Both the position numbers and the translations under genes were made by a program. Below, in pieces: positions 45,054 to 56,062 of a DNA stretch of 64,000 nt. The stretch is from Nevskiaceae bacterium (lineage in GTDB: Bacteria > Pseudomonadota > Gammaproteobacteria > Nevskiales > Nevskiaceae): the NCBI GenBank assembly GCA_008012115.1, contig SSEB01000012.1, forward strand, positions 1 through 64,000, written 5' to 3'. The notes beneath the pieces are model-generated. The model was not told where the DNA came from. It saw only the letters and a program-made list of their open reading frames with translations, and did not search any database. Position 1 is the stretch's first letter. Every line of letters begins with the position of its first letter.

Positions 45054-45665
45054 TCAGGCCGCTGGCGGCTGCGTGTTGAGCATGGACGGACGTTGCGAGA
45101 ACTTCTGATACCAGGCCAGCAGGGCGTCGTGATTCGTGCGCCAGTCGAGGTACGGCATGCGGAAATCGAGGTAGGCGAGGGCGACGCCAACGGTGATCTC
45201 GACGATGCTCGGCGTTTCCTCCGTCAGGGCGCCGACCTCCAGGTTCAGCATCTCGATGCTGCGCAGGATGATCTGCGACTGACGATCGAGAAATGCCGGG
45301 TAGATAATGCTTTCAGGGCGACGCTTTTCCAGCAGGGTGGCCACGGCCGCTTCAATGATGCCCTCCGCCACGCGCGCGCGCCGCAGTGCCGGCCAGCGCT
45401 TGCTGCCGCGCGGCAGCATGGCGACGCCCTGGCCGCGCGTCATCAGGTACTCCACGATCAGGCTGGAGTCCGGCAGCGCTTCGCCCTTTTCCGTCACCAG
45501 CGTCGGAATCTTCGATAGCGGGTTCGCCGCTAGGAGTTCCGCCGGCGGGTTGAACGGATCGGTCTGGACCTCCTCGATCAGGTCGTTCAGCCGCAACTCC
45601 TCGGCGAGGACGCGAACCTTGCGCGCGAAGGGTGAGGTCTTGCTGCCGTAGAGCTTCATTTTCAT
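45054..45665 (-). CDS. Glutathione S-transferase-fold protein (SspA-like)
   Basis: 203 residues with an N-terminal thioredoxin-like GST domain (KLYGSKTSPFARKVRVLAEE, then NPLSKIPTLVTEKGEALPDSSLIVEYL) and an all-helical C-terminal domain. Similar to general GSTs of the YfcF/YibF kind. SspA is normally beside rpsI/petABC, so I do not name it. It lies between trxB and the NlpC gene on the minus strand, inside a redox-related neighbourhood. Confidence 0.8.
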   Translation of the reverse strand: MKMKLYGSKTSPFARKVRVLAEELRLNDLIEEVQTDPFNPPAELLAANPLSKIPTLVTEKGEALPDSSLIVEYLMTRGQGVAMLPRGSKRWPALRRARVAEGIIEAAVATLLEKRRPESIIYPAFLDRQSQIILRSIEMLNLEVGALTEETPSIVEITVGVALAYLDFRMPYLDWRTNHDALLAWYQKFSQRPSMLNTQPPAA

Positions 45666-45697
45666 CGTTGTCGGCGCTCCGTGATGCAGGAAAAGAG

Positions 45698-45727
45698 AAG
45701 GCCGCAGAGTGTAACCTCTGCGGCCTT
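45698..45727 (-). terminator. Terminator of trxB
   Basis: AAGGCCGCAGAG-gttaca-CTCTGCGGCCTT, a 12-bp perfect stem on the minus strand followed by CTCTTTTCC, 19 bases past the trxB stop. The opposite strand also has TTTT, so it could work in both directions. Confidence 0.85.
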
Positions 45728-45746
45728 TTGACGCCGTCGGCGGGGA

Positions 45747-47010
<1,264 letters not shown>

Positions 47011-47574
47011 ATGTCGTTGATCAATACCGCCGTGAAACCCTTCAAGACGACCGCGTTCCACAACGGCAAGTTTGTCGAAGTGAGCGACGCGACGCTGAAG
47101 GGCAAGTGGTCGGTGCTGGTGTTCATGCCGGCCGCCTTCACCTTCAACTGCCCGACCGAGGTCGAGGACGCCGCCGACAACTATGCGGAGTTCCAGAAGG
47201 CCGGCGCCGAGGTTTACATCGTCACCACCGACACCCATTTTTCACACAAGGTGTGGCACGAGACCTCGCCGGCGGTCGGCAAGGCCAAGTTCCCGCTGGT
47301 CGGCGACCCCACCCACCAGCTGACCCACGCCTTCGACGTCCATATCCCGGAAGAGGGCCTGGCCCTGCGCGGCACCTTCGTCATCAATCCCGAGGGCGTG
47401 ATCAAGACTGCCGAGATTCACGACAACGCTATCGCGCGCGACATGAAGGAAACGCTGCGCAAGCTCAAGGCGGCGCAGTACGTCGCCAACAACCCGGGCC
47501 AGGTCTGCCCGGCCAAGTGGAAGGAAGGCGAGAAGACGCTCAAGCCTTCGCTGGATCTGGTCGGCAAGATCTAA
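47011..47574 (+). CDS. ahpC: Alkyl hydroperoxide reductase subunit C (typical 2-Cys peroxiredoxin)
   Basis: Reduces H2O2, alkyl hydroperoxides and peroxynitrite. 187 residues; peroxidatic C47 in FTFNCPTE and resolving C166 in [14 protein letters not shown] differs from the E. coli FVCPTE. The C-terminal YF motif of eukaryotic forms is absent. It is paired with ahpF 118 bases downstream through a strong hairpin. Confidence 0.98.
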   Translation: MSLINTAVKPFKTTAFHNGKFVEVSDATLKGKWSVLVFMPAAFTFNCPTEVEDAADNYAEFQKAGAEVYIVTTDTHFSHKVWHETSPAVGKAKFPLVGDPTHQLTHAFDVHIPEEGLALRGTFVINPEGVIKTAEIHDNAIARDMKETLRKLKAAQYVANNPGQVCPAKWKEGEKTLKPSLDLVGKI

Positions 47575-47585
47575 GCTGCTTTGCC

Positions 47586-47614
47586 GCCGCGGGCCGGTTG
47601 CTCCGGCCCGCGGC
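47586..47614 (+). terminator. Intercistronic hairpin between ahpC and ahpF
   Basis: Twelve-bp perfect GC stem GCCGCGGGCCGG / CCGGCCCGCGGC with a 5-base loop and no T-tract. Probably partial termination or 3' protection of ahpC mRNA, so that AhpC is made in excess over AhpF. Confidence 0.6.
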
Positions 47615-47692
47615 TCCCCCATCCACCTAGCGGCCGGCCGGAAACGGCTGGCAGGGGCGGTCACGTCCCGGAATCTGTCAGGAGCACCGACC

Positions 47693-49270
47693 ATGCTGGA
47701 ACCCGAACTCAAGGAACAGCTCAAGGCCTATCTGGAGCGCGTGACGCGCCCGATCGAGATCGTCGCCAACGTCGACGACGGCGAGTCTTCGCGCGAGATG
47801 CTGGAACTGCTCGGTGAACTGGCGGCGGCCTCCCCGCAGATTCGTGTCACGCAGCAGCGCGACGCCGCACTGCGGACGCCGTCCTTCGCGCTGGACAGTC
47901 CGGGGCAGAATATCCATCTGCGCTTCGCCGGCATCCCGCTGGGACACGAGTTCACCTCGCTGGTGCTGGCGCTGCTGCAGGTCGGCGGCCATCCTTCCAA
48001 GCTCGAGACCAAGCTGATCGAGCAAGTCCGGAATATCGAGGGCGATTTCCGTTTTGAGACCTTTTTTTCGCTGTCCTGCCACAACTGCCCGGATGTGGTG
48101 CAGGCCCTGAACCTGATGGCAGTGCTCAATCCGCGGATTCAGCACGTGGCGATCGACGGCGCGCTGTTCCAGCAGGAGGTCGAGCGGCGCCAGATCATGG
48201 GTGTGCCCAGCGTGTTCCTCAATGGCCAGCCCTTCGCCAACGGTCGCATGGGTGTCGAGGAAATCCTGGCCAAGATCGATACCGGCGCCGCGGCGCGCGA
48301 GGCCAAGCGGATCAAGGACCAGGCGCCGTATGACGTGCTGATTGTCGGCGGTGGGCCGGCCGGCGCAGCGGCGGCGATCTACGCGGCGCGCAAGGGCATC
48401 CGCACCGGCGTCGCGGCGGAGCGCTTCGGCGGCCAGGTGCTGGACACGCTCAGCATCGAAAATTTCATCTCCGTCACCGAGACCGAGGGCCCCAAGATGG
48501 CGGCCGCGCTGGAGCAGCACGTCAAGAAGTACGACGTCGATGTGATGAACCTGCAGCGCGCGCAGAAGCTCATCCCGGGCGGCGAGCTGCACGAGGTGCA
48601 GCTCGAGAGCGGCGCCACGCTTAAGGCCAGGACGGTGATCGTCACCACCGGTGCCCGCTGGCGCCAGATGAACGTGCCCGGCGAGAACGAGTATCGCAAC
48701 AAGGGCGTGGCCTACTGCCCGCACTGCGACGGCCCGCTGTTCAAGGGCAAGCGCGTGGCGGTGATTGGTGGCGGCAACTCCGGCGTGGAAGCGGCGATCG
48801 ACCTTGCCGGCGTCGTCAGCCACGTGACCCTGCTGGAATTCGACGCCAAGCTGCGCGCCGACGCGGTGCTGCAGGACAAGCTGCGCAGCCTGCCCAATGT
48901 CCGCGTCATCACCTCCGCGCAGACCACCGAAGTGCAGGGCGACGGCCAGAAGGTGACCGGACTCGACTACAAGGATCGCGTCAGCGGCGAGACGCACCGG
49001 ATCGAGCTGGAAGGCGTCTTCGTGCAGATCGGCCTGCTGCCCAACAGCGAGTGGCTGAAAGGCACGCTGGCCCTGTCCCCGCGCGGCGAGATCGAGGTGG
49101 ATGCCCGCGGCCAGACCTCGCTGCCCGGCGTATTCGCCGCCGGTGACGTCACGACCGTGGCTTACAAGCAGATCATCATCGCGATGGGTGAGGGCTCCAA
49201 GGCGGCACTGAGTGCCTTCGATCACCTGATCCGCAGCGCGCCCACCCAGCCGGCGCTGGCAGCGGCCTGA
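47693..49270 (+). CDS. ahpF: Alkyl hydroperoxide reductase subunit F
   Basis: NADH-dependent flavoprotein that recycles AhpC. 525 residues: two fused thioredoxin folds at the N-terminus, with the CHNC redox centre in [11 protein letters not shown] (about residue 130), then a thioredoxin reductase-like part with [21 protein letters not shown] (about 215), [19 protein letters not shown] and the second redox pair CPHC in AYCPHCDGP (about 343). Complete and full length. Confidence 0.97.
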   Translation: MLEPELKEQLKAYLERVTRPIEIVANVDDGESSREMLELLGELAAASPQIRVTQQRDAALRTPSFALDSPGQNIHLRFAGIPLGHEFTSLVLALLQVGGHPSKLETKLIEQVRNIEGDFRFETFFSLSCHNCPDVVQALNLMAVLNPRIQHVAIDGALFQQEVERRQIMGVPSVFLNGQPFANGRMGVEEILAKIDTGAAAREAKRIKDQAPYDVLIVGGGPAGAAAAIYAARKGIRTGVAAERFGGQVLDTLSIENFISVTETEGPKMAAALEQHVKKYDVDVMNLQRAQKLIPGGELHEVQLESGATLKARTVIVTTGARWRQMNVPGENEYRNKGVAYCPHCDGPLFKGKRVAVIGGGNSGVEAAIDLAGVVSHVTLLEFDAKLRADAVLQDKLRSLPNVRVITSAQTTEVQGDGQKVTGLDYKDRVSGETHRIELEGVFVQIGLLPNSEWLKGTLALSPRGEIEVDARGQTSLPGVFAAGDVTTVAYKQIIIAMGEGSKAALSAFDHLIRSAPTQPALAAA

Positions 49271-49347
49271 GCCACGCCGGGGCGAGGGAACGGCGACTTC
49301 GTGCGATACTTTGCCCCGGTCATTTCACCGTGCGGGCAGATTGTTCC

Positions 49348-51204
49348 ATGAATGAATCGCGTTCCCTCCTCGGCCGCCTGGGCGGCTGGATCTGGGGGCT
49401 GGTCTCCGGTCTTTACAAGCTGCTGGTGGTGCTCAGCACGATTGTCGTCATTGGTCTGCTCTGGCTGGCCTTCCGGGGCGGCACGCCGGTCAAGGTCGAG
49501 GACAACGTGGCGCTGGTGATTGCACCGACCGGCGCCCTGGTCGAGCAGCTCGATCACGAGCCGGGCCGCGCTTTTCTTGAAAACATCGCCGGCGATCAGC
49601 CGTCGCAGACCCTGTTGCGCGACCTGATCGAGGCGCTGGAAGAGGGCGCCAGGGACTCGCGCATCCGTTTCGCGGTGCTCAAGCTCGATGGTCTCACCTC
49701 CGCCAGCCTGCCGCAGCTCGAGGAACTGGGCGATGCGGTGCAGGATTTCCGCCAGGCCGGCAAGAAGGTGATCGCCTACGGTCCCTGGTACGAGCAGGAC
49801 GAGTACTATCTCGCCGCCCAGGCGGACGAGGTGGTGCTGGACCCGATGGGCATGGTCAACATCGAGGGCTTCAGCGCCTACAACAACTATTTCAAGGACG
49901 CGCTCGACAAGCTCGGCGTGCAGGTCAACGTGTTCCGCGTCGGCGAGTACAAGTCGGCGGTGGAGCCGTTCATCCGCAACGACATGTCGCCGGAGGCCAA
50001 GGCGGCGGACCGTGTCTGGCTCGGCAACCTCTGGAGCGACTACGGAGAGACCGTCAGCGAGGCGCGCCAGCTGCCCGAAACCGCCGTGACGGACTACGTC
50101 GACAGCTTCGCTGCCGGCATGAAGAAATATGACGGCGACGCTGCGGCCTATGCCAAGAACGCCGGCCTCGTGACCAGCGTCGAAACCCTCAGCCAGTTCC
50201 GCAAGCGCATGGGCGCCATCGTCGGCATCGACCCCGACCACGGCAGCTTCCGCCAGATCAACGAGCGCGACTATCTGCGCGCCGTGCGCCATGAGCGCAG
50301 CAAGAAGAAAAAGCAGGACAAGGACGAGATCGCGCTGGTGGTGGTGCAGGGCGAGATCGTCGACGGCGACGGCCGTCCGGGCGAGGCCGGCGGCGATACC
50401 ATTGCCGATTTGCTCGACCAGGCGCGTCGCGACGACGACGTTGCCGGCGTGGTGTTACGCGTCGATTCGCCCGGCGGCAGCGTCTGGGCCTCGGAGCAGA
50501 TCCGTCGCGAGGTGCAGGCCCTGCGCGAGGCGGGCAAACCGGTGGTGGCGTCGATGTCCTCGGTCGCCGCCAGCGGCGGCTACTGGGTGTCGATGGCGGC
50601 GGACCAGATCTGGGCGCACAACAGCACGATCACCGGTTCGATCGGCATCTTCGGCCTGATCCCGACCATCGACAAGCCGCTGGAAAAGCTCGGCGTGCAC
50701 ACCGACGGCGTCGGTACCACGACGCTGGCCGGGGGCTTCCGTATCGATCGTCCGCTGTCGCCGGAGGCTGCGGTCATCATCCAGTCACAGATCAACAAGG
50801 GCTATCGCGATTTCATCGGCGGCGTTGCTCAGGCGCGTAAGCTGACGGTGGCCAAGGTGGACGAAATCGCGCGCGGTCGCGTCTGGAGCGGCGGTGACGC
50901 ACAGGATCTCGGCCTGGTCGACGAACTGGGCGGCCTTCAGGATGCCGCCGATGCCGCGGCCAAGTTGGCGGGTCTGGGTCCCGACGACTACGAGTTGCAG
51001 GAGATGGAGCCGGATCATCCTTTCAGCGCCAAGTTCCTGTCGGACTTCTACGGTCACGTCGGACTCTCTGCCGTCCCGGGCGTGCCGCAGTGGGCGCACC
51101 GCCTGCTGGCGCGCATGGACGTCGTCGGCCAGTTGGACTGGCTGAACGATCCGCGCGGCATGTACGCCTACTGCTTCTGCACGCCGTCCAACACGAGACG
51201 TTGA
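49348..51204 (+). CDS. sppA: Signal peptide peptidase SppA (67K type)
   Basis: Inner-membrane serine protease that degrades cleaved signal peptides. ATG 49348 gives 618 residues with an N-terminal membrane anchor (about 20-45) and two tandem S49 domains. The nucleophile Ser lies in the C-terminal half in SMSSVAASGGYWVSMAAD and the general-base Lys in the N-terminal half, in FRVGEYKSAVEPF. Its stop overlaps the next ATG (TGATG), so it is coupled to the hydrolase. Confidence 0.95.
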   Translation: MNESRSLLGRLGGWIWGLVSGLYKLLVVLSTIVVIGLLWLAFRGGTPVKVEDNVALVIAPTGALVEQLDHEPGRAFLENIAGDQPSQTLLRDLIEALEEGARDSRIRFAVLKLDGLTSASLPQLEELGDAVQDFRQAGKKVIAYGPWYEQDEYYLAAQADEVVLDPMGMVNIEGFSAYNNYFKDALDKLGVQVNVFRVGEYKSAVEPFIRNDMSPEAKAADRVWLGNLWSDYGETVSEARQLPETAVTDYVDSFAAGMKKYDGDAAAYAKNAGLVTSVETLSQFRKRMGAIVGIDPDHGSFRQINERDYLRAVRHERSKKKKQDKDEIALVVVQGEIVDGDGRPGEAGGDTIADLLDQARRDDDVAGVVLRVDSPGGSVWASEQIRREVQALREAGKPVVASMSSVAASGGYWVSMAADQIWAHNSTITGSIGIFGLIPTIDKPLEKLGVHTDGVGTTTLAGGFRIDRPLSPEAAVIIQSQINKGYRDFIGGVAQARKLTVAKVDEIARGRVWSGGDAQDLGLVDELGGLQDAADAAAKLAGLGPDDYELQEMEPDHPFSAKFLSDFYGHVGLSAVPGVPQWAHRLLARMDVVGQLDWLNDPRGMYAYCFCTPSNTRR

Positions 51205-51983
51205 TGCCGCAGCTCGAGCTGGCCGGCGAGCGCTTCCGCTACGACGACGCGGGTTCGGGCCCGCCGCTGGTGTTGCTGCACGGCCTTGGCGCTTCGGCGG
51301 AGGACTGGGAGATGCAGATTCCCGCGTTCTCGCGCTGTTTCCGCGTGATTGCACCGGACTTGCGGGGTTTCGGCGGCAGTGTCCGCGGTCGGGGGCGCCT
51401 GAGCATTCCCCGCTTTGCCGCCGACGTCTGGGCGCTGCTGCAGGCGCTGGGCGTGGAGCGATTCGCGCTCGTCGGCCACTCGATGGGTGGTGCGGTGGCG
51501 CTGCAGCTGGCGCTGGAGCATCCGCAGGCGGTGACGCGGCTGGTCATCGCCAACAGCGTGCCCAGCTTCCGTCCGCGGACGCTGCGGCAGCATTTCGAGG
51601 TGTGGTACCGGCAGGTGGTGATGCGCCTGCTGGGCCCGGCGCGCCTGGCGCGTATCGGCGCGCAGCGCATGTACCCCGGCGACGATCAGCAGGCCCTGCG
51701 CGAGAAGAGCGCGGCGCGCGGCGCGCGTAACGGCCGCAGCTACCTGGAATCCTTGTCGGCGCTGACGCGCTGGTCGGTGGTCGAACGCCTGCGCGAGTTG
51801 CCGATGCCGGTGCTGGTGCTGGCGGCCGAGCACGACTATTTTTCGCGCGAAGACATGCTGCAGTTCGCGCACGGGCTGCCCAAGGGCCGCTTCCACCTGT
51901 TTCCCGGCACCCATCATGGCCTGCCGCTGGAAGCGCCGCAGGCGTTCAACCCGGTGGTGCTGCGTTTTCTGGGGGCGTCATGA
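51204..51983 (+). CDS. Alpha/beta-hydrolase
   Basis: 259 residues with the fold's landmarks: oxyanion loop LLHGLGASAEDWEMQI, nucleophile elbow VGHSMGGAVALQLA (Ser), Asp/Glu region VLVLAAEHDYFSR, and catalytic His in GTHHGLPLEAP. The substrate is unknown; esterases and meta-cleavage hydrolases share this pattern. It overlaps sppA and then murI (ATGA), so sppA-hydrolase-murI are one translational chain. Confidence 0.88.
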   Translation: MPQLELAGERFRYDDAGSGPPLVLLHGLGASAEDWEMQIPAFSRCFRVIAPDLRGFGGSVRGRGRLSIPRFAADVWALLQALGVERFALVGHSMGGAVALQLALEHPQAVTRLVIANSVPSFRPRTLRQHFEVWYRQVVMRLLGPARLARIGAQRMYPGDDQQALREKSAARGARNGRSYLESLSALTRWSVVERLRELPMPVLVLAAEHDYFSREDMLQFAHGLPKGRFHLFPGTHHGLPLEAPQAFNPVVLRFLGAS

Positions 51984-52744
51984 ATCCGGGGCCGATCGGC
52001 GTTTTCGATTCCGGCGTCGGCGGCATTTCGGTGCTGCGCGAGTTGCGTGCGCTGCTGCCGTCGGAAGACCTGATCTACTACGCCGATAGTGGCTATTGCC
52101 CCTACGGCGGCAAGCCGCGCGAGGCGATCATCGAACGCGCGGTATCGATTACGGAATTCCTGCTGGCGCGCAACGCCAAGCTGATCGTGGTGGCGTGCAA
52201 CACTGCGACCATCGCCGCGGTCGAGCATCTGCGCGCCACCTATCCGATGCCCTTCATCGGCATGGAGCCAGCGGTGAAACCGGCGGTGGCGCAGACGCGC
52301 AGCGGCGTCGTCGGCGTGCTGGCCACCGGTGCGGCGCTGGCCGGCGAGAAATTTCACCGGCTGGTGGCGCAGCACGCCGCCGGCGTGCGCGTGATCACCC
52401 AGCCGTGCCCGGGATTGGTCGAATGTGTCGAGCGCGGCGATCTCGACGGCGCCGAGCCGCGCGCGCTGGTGCAGCGCTACACCGCGCCGCTGCTGGCGGC
52501 AGGTGCCGACACCCTGGTGTTGGGCTGCACGCACTATCCCTTCCTGCGGCCGCTGATCGCGGAAGTGGTGGGAGACGGTGTGGCCCTGCTCGATACCGGC
52601 GCGGCGGTGGCGCGGCAGACGCAGCGCGTGCTGGAGCGCGAGGCCCTGCTGCGCGAGGCAGGCGGCGACGGGCGCGTGGACTGGCACAGCAGTGGCGATC
52701 CCGTGCTGTTCCAGCGCCTGCATCGCCTGCTGATGCCGGAATAA
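51980..52744 (+). CDS. murI: Glutamate racemase
   Basis: Makes D-glutamate for peptidoglycan. 254 residues with IGVFDSGVGGISVLREL at the N-terminus, catalytic C73 in VVACNTATIA and the second catalytic cysteine in LVLGCTHYPFL, which together provide the two-base mechanism. Repeat copy 8 begins 13 bases after the stop. Confidence 0.97.
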   Translation: MNPGPIGVFDSGVGGISVLRELRALLPSEDLIYYADSGYCPYGGKPREAIIERAVSITEFLLARNAKLIVVACNTATIAAVEHLRATYPMPFIGMEPAVKPAVAQTRSGVVGVLATGAALAGEKFHRLVAQHAAGVRVITQPCPGLVECVERGDLDGAEPRALVQRYTAPLLAAGADTLVLGCTHYPFLRPLIAEVVGDGVALLDTGAAVARQTQRVLEREALLREAGGDGRVDWHSSGDPVLFQRLHRLLMPE

Positions 52745-52757
52745 GCCGTTTTTGACG

Positions 52758-52869
52758 CCACCCGCTGTTGCTCCGGACGCTGCCGGAGTTGTTATTAATT
52801 ATCAATAAAATTATAAATTGATAAATAATTAATAACATTTCTATCGCAAGAAATGCAGAGAGCGGGTGG
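52758..52869. repeat. 112-bp palindromic intergenic element, copy 8
   Basis: Ends CCACCCGCT (52758-52766) and AGCGGGTGG (52861-52869); core 52791-52836 begins GTTATTAATTAT and ends ATAATTAATAAC, a 12-base perfect inverted match. The left arm also holds its own hairpin (CTCCGG / CCGGAG). It sits between convergent murI and the GNAT gene, 3 bases from the GNAT stop. Confidence 0.92.
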
Positions 52870-52872
52870 CGG

Positions 52873-53424
52873 TCACAGCGGCACTTTTGCCCGCTGTGCG
52901 AACCATTCCGCGCGGGTCTGGCCCCAGATTTCGACCGCTGCCTGCTCGAATGGCGGCGGCAGGCGCGCGCTGCGCTCCAGTTTGCGCGAGCCGAGCTTGA
53001 TGGCGACGCGTTGCGAGGCGTGATTCTCCGGCGCGATGGTGTGAATCACCTCGTCCCAGCCCAGGTTGGCGAAGGCCCAGTCGATGGCCGCTGCCGAGCC
53101 TTCGACGGCGTAACCCAGGCCCCAGGCCTCGCGCACGATGCTCCAGCCGACCTCGGTGCCGGGCCAGCCCTCGGGCTGCCAGGGGCCCAGGCGGCCAACC
53201 CAGCGCCCGGTGGCCTTCTCGATCACCGAGAACATGGCGAAGCCCTGGATCTGCCAGGCGCCGGCCACGCTGGTGAAGCCGCGCCAGGCCACGGCGCGCG
53301 GCTGGTGCCCGCCGATGAAGCGCGCGGACTCTTCGTCCGCCATGAACGCCGCCCAGGCGTCGAAGTCCTCGGCACGCGGCAGGCGCAGCAGCAGGCGCGG
53401 GGTTTCGAGCGTGGGGCCGCTCAC
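52873..53424 (-). CDS. GNAT-family N-acetyltransferase (RimJ/RimL type)
   Basis: 183 residues from GTG 53424, which overlaps the nadC stop (GTGA). Blocks TPRLLLRLPRAEDFDAW, EVGWSIVREAWGLGYAVEGSAAAIDWAF and HTIAPENHASQRVAIKLG match the RimJ/RimL subfamily, the last two being the acetyl-CoA binding strand and helix. The acceptor is unknown. It is likely co-translated with nadC. Confidence 0.88.
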   Translation of the reverse strand: MSGPTLETPRLLLRLPRAEDFDAWAAFMADEESARFIGGHQPRAVAWRGFTSVAGAWQIQGFAMFSVIEKATGRWVGRLGPWQPEGWPGTEVGWSIVREAWGLGYAVEGSAAAIDWAFANLGWDEVIHTIAPENHASQRVAIKLGSRKLERSARLPPPFEQAAVEIWGQTRAEWFAQRAKVPL

Positions 53425-54281
53425 GTGAAGCGCATCGACAGATCGACGGCGCGCAGATGCTTGGTGATGCCGCCGATGGAGATGCGGTCGACGCCGCATT
53501 CGGCGTAGCTGCGCACATTGGCCAGTGTGGTGCCGCCGGAGTATTCGATCACGGTCTTGCCGCCGCCAGCCCGGTGCGCGCGCGTCAGCGCCACGGCTTC
53601 GCGCAGCGTGTCGAGCGGGAAATCGTCTACCAGCAGCAGGTCGACATCCGCGGCCAGCGCGGCGCGGGCCTCGTCGAGATTTTCCGCCTCGGTCATCAGC
53701 GGCACCCCGGCCTGCAGGGCGCGGGCGTTGGCGATGGCCGCGGCGATGCCACCGGCGGCGGCGATGTGGTTTTCCTTGATCAGGATGCCGTCATAGAGGC
53801 CGATGCGGTGGTTGACGCCGCCGCCGCAGAGCACGGCATATTTCTGCGCGTTGCGCAGGCCGGGCAGGGTCTTGCGGGTGTCGGCGATGCGTGTGCCGGT
53901 GCCGTCCACCGCATCGACGTACTGCCGCACGGCGGTTGCCGTGCCCGAGGTCGTCTGCAGGAAATTGAGAGCGGTGCGCTCGCCGGTGAGCAGCGCGCGT
54001 GCCGGGCCCTGCAGCGTGAACAGCTCCTGGTCCGGTGCAACCCGCTCGCCCTCGGCGACCCGCCAGTCGATGCGGACTGTCGGATCGAGCTGGCGGAACA
54101 CCTCATCCACCCAGGGACGGCCGCAGATCACCGCCGTCTCGCGCGAGATCACACGGGCACGTCCGGCGTCCCCGGCGGGCACCAGCCGCGCGGTGACGTC
54201 GCCGCTGCCCATGTCCTCGGCCAGCGCACGCGCGACGGTCTCGCGCAGATCGGTGACGTAGGCGGGCAGTGGAATGTTCAT
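53421..54281 (-). CDS. nadC: Nicotinate-nucleotide pyrophosphorylase (quinolinate phosphoribosyltransferase)
   Basis: Converts quinolinate and PRPP to nicotinate mononucleotide in de novo NAD synthesis. 286 residues: DMGSGDVTARLV at the N-terminus, NFLQTTSGTATAVRQYVD, the active-site block GTRIADTRKTLPGLR, KENHIAAAGG and the C-terminal VIEYSGGTTLANVRSYAECGVD-type phosphate-binding region. It lies 72 bases after argF. Confidence 0.96.
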   Translation of the reverse strand: MNIPLPAYVTDLRETVARALAEDMGSGDVTARLVPAGDAGRARVISRETAVICGRPWVDEVFRQLDPTVRIDWRVAEGERVAPDQELFTLQGPARALLTGERTALNFLQTTSGTATAVRQYVDAVDGTGTRIADTRKTLPGLRNAQKYAVLCGGGVNHRIGLYDGILIKENHIAAAGGIAAAIANARALQAGVPLMTEAENLDEARAALAADVDLLLVDDFPLDTLREAVALTRAHRAGGGKTVIEYSGGTTLANVRSYAECGVDRISIGGITKHLRAVDLSMRFT

Positions 54282-54353
54282 GGCTTGCTCAGTGCGGGCG
54301 CGGGCGCCCGATCGCGCCAGGGCGAAATCTCAGAATGAGCCTCTGCTGCCCAT

Positions 54354-55253
54354 TCATGGCCGACCCAGCAGAAATTCAAGAAGCGCCATTTGCGCCCAGA
54401 GGCGGTTTTCCGCTTCGTCCCAGACCACGGACTGTGCGCCGTCGATGACCTCGGCACTGACTTCCTCGCTGCGGTGCGCCGGCAGGCAGTGCATGAACAA
54501 GGCATCGGGCTTGGCGCGCTTCATCAGGTCGGCATCGACCTGGTAGCCGGAGAAATCCGCCAGCCGCTTCTGGGTCTCCGCCTCCTGGCCCATGCTGGTC
54601 CAGGTGTCGGTCACGATCAGGTCGGCACCGTTGGCGGCGAAGGTGGCGCCACGCATGATCTCGACATGCTCGCCGGCCGCCTTGACGATGGCCGCGTCCG
54701 GCTCGTAGCCCTTGGGCGTGGCGATGCGCAGCTTGAAGCCGAACAGCGCCGCCGCCTCGATGAAGGAGTGGCAGACGTTGTTGCCGTCGCCGACCCAGGC
54801 GGCGATCTTGCCCTGCGGGTCGCCGCGATGCTCGAACCAGGTCTGCAGGTCGGCCAGCAGCTGGCAGGGGTGGTGCAGGTCGGAAAGGCCGTTGACCACC
54901 GGCACGCGCGAGTTGGCGGCGAGATCCTGCTGGTCGGCCTGCGAATCGTTGCGGATCATGATGGCGTCGACCATGCGCGACAGCACCCGCGCGGTGTCGC
55001 TGATCGGCTCGTCGCGGCCCAGCTGGGTGGCGCCGGCGTGCAGGAACAGGGCGTGGCCGCCGAACTTGGCCATGCCCGCCTCGAAGCTGACGCGCGTGCG
55101 CGTCGAGTTCTTGGTGAACACCATGGCCAGGGTCTTGCCGGTGAAGGGGCGATACGACGGATCGCGTGCGTTCTTCAGCGCGATCGCGCGCTGGACAATC
55201 TGCCGCGCCTCCGGCGGCGTCAGGTCAGACAGTTTCAGAAAATGCCGCGTCAT
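54354..55253 (-). CDS. argF: Ornithine carbamoyltransferase
   Basis: Makes citrulline from carbamoyl phosphate and ornithine. ATG 55253 gives 299 residues starting MTRHFLKLSDLT; the open frame before it crosses the sodB terminator. Carbamoyl-phosphate motif STRTR (50-54), HPCQ in DLHHPCQLLAD, the ornithine loop DTWTSMGQE, and the catalytic HCLPAHR are present. carB at the other end of the window supplies its substrate. Confidence 0.97.
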   Translation of the reverse strand: MTRHFLKLSDLTPPEARQIVQRAIALKNARDPSYRPFTGKTLAMVFTKNSTRTRVSFEAGMAKFGGHALFLHAGATQLGRDEPISDTARVLSRMVDAIMIRNDSQADQQDLAANSRVPVVNGLSDLHHPCQLLADLQTWFEHRGDPQGKIAAWVGDGNNVCHSFIEAAALFGFKLRIATPKGYEPDAAIVKAAGEHVEIMRGATFAANGADLIVTDTWTSMGQEAETQKRLADFSGYQVDADLMKRAKPDALFMHCLPAHRSEEVSAEVIDGAQSVVWDEAENRLWAQMALLEFLLGRP

Positions 55254-55270
55254 TCCTCTTCCCCATAAAC

Positions 55271-55300
55271 AAAAAAGGGCCGCGCGGTCGGCGCGGCCCC
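55271..55300 (-). terminator. Terminator of sodB
   Basis: GGGCCGCGC / GCGCGGCCC stem on the minus strand, followed by TTTTTTGTTT (55276-55267). It separates sodB from argF. Confidence 0.88.
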
Positions 55301-55315
55301 GTGTCAATCCGGGCG

Positions 55316-55891
55316 TCAGCCGAGATTCTTTTCCACGAACTGCCAGTTCACCAGCGACCAGAAGTGTTCCAGGTAGTTGGGGCGGGCATTGCGATAGTCG
55401 ATGTAGTAGGCGTGCTCCCAGACGTCGCAGGTCAGCAGCGGCTTCTTGCCGTCGGTGAGCGGGTTGCCGGCGCCCTGGGTGGAGACGATCGCCAGCGAGC
55501 CGTCGGCGTTCTTCACCAGCCAGGCCCAACCGGAGCCGAACGTGCCGGCGGCGACTTCGGTGAACTGCTTCTTGAAATCCTCAAGCCCGCCGAACTGCTT
55601 GACCAGCGCATCGGTCAGCTTCTTGCCCGGGGCGGTCTGCTTGGGCGTGAGGCAGTTCCAGAAGAAGGTGTGGTTCCACACCTGCGCGGCGTTGTTGAAG
55701 ATCTTGCCGGAGGACTTCTTGACGATGTCGTCCAGCGCCATGTTCTCGAACTCGGTGCCGGCGATCAATTTGTTGCCGTTGTCGACGTAGGCTTTGTGAT
55801 GCTTGCCATAGTGATAGTCGAGCGTTTCGCGGGACATGTGCGGTTCCAGCGCTTCACGAGCGTAAGGCAGTTCGGGCAGGGTCAGAGCCAT
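55316..55891 (-). CDS. sodB: Iron superoxide dismutase
   Basis: Dismutates superoxide in the cytosol. ATG 55891 (after GAGGAAC) gives 191 residues. The metal ligands are H27 (LDYHYGKHH), H in VWNHTFFWN, and D and H in CDVWEHAYYID. The glutamine typical of Fe forms in the middle (GSGWAWLV after EVAAGTFG region) and length agree with an iron enzyme. A dedicated terminator follows. Confidence 0.96.
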   Translation of the reverse strand: MALTLPELPYAREALEPHMSRETLDYHYGKHHKAYVDNGNKLIAGTEFENMALDDIVKKSSGKIFNNAAQVWNHTFFWNCLTPKQTAPGKKLTDALVKQFGGLEDFKKQFTEVAAGTFGSGWAWLVKNADGSLAIVSTQGAGNPLTDGKKPLLTCDVWEHAYYIDYRNARPNYLEHFWSLVNWQFVEKNLG

Positions 55892-56062
55892 TTTTGTTCC
55901 TCGAATTTTGTTGCCGACCAGCAACGGCCGGCTTCTGTCTGAATTTAGGGGCGTCCACGGTAGGCGAGTGCCGGCATAAATTCAATAGACAGGCCGTCAA
56001 CATTTCAAATTCCGTGCGCGTATAATCCGCGCGCTTTGAGATCGGCCTCGCCGGAGAAAACC

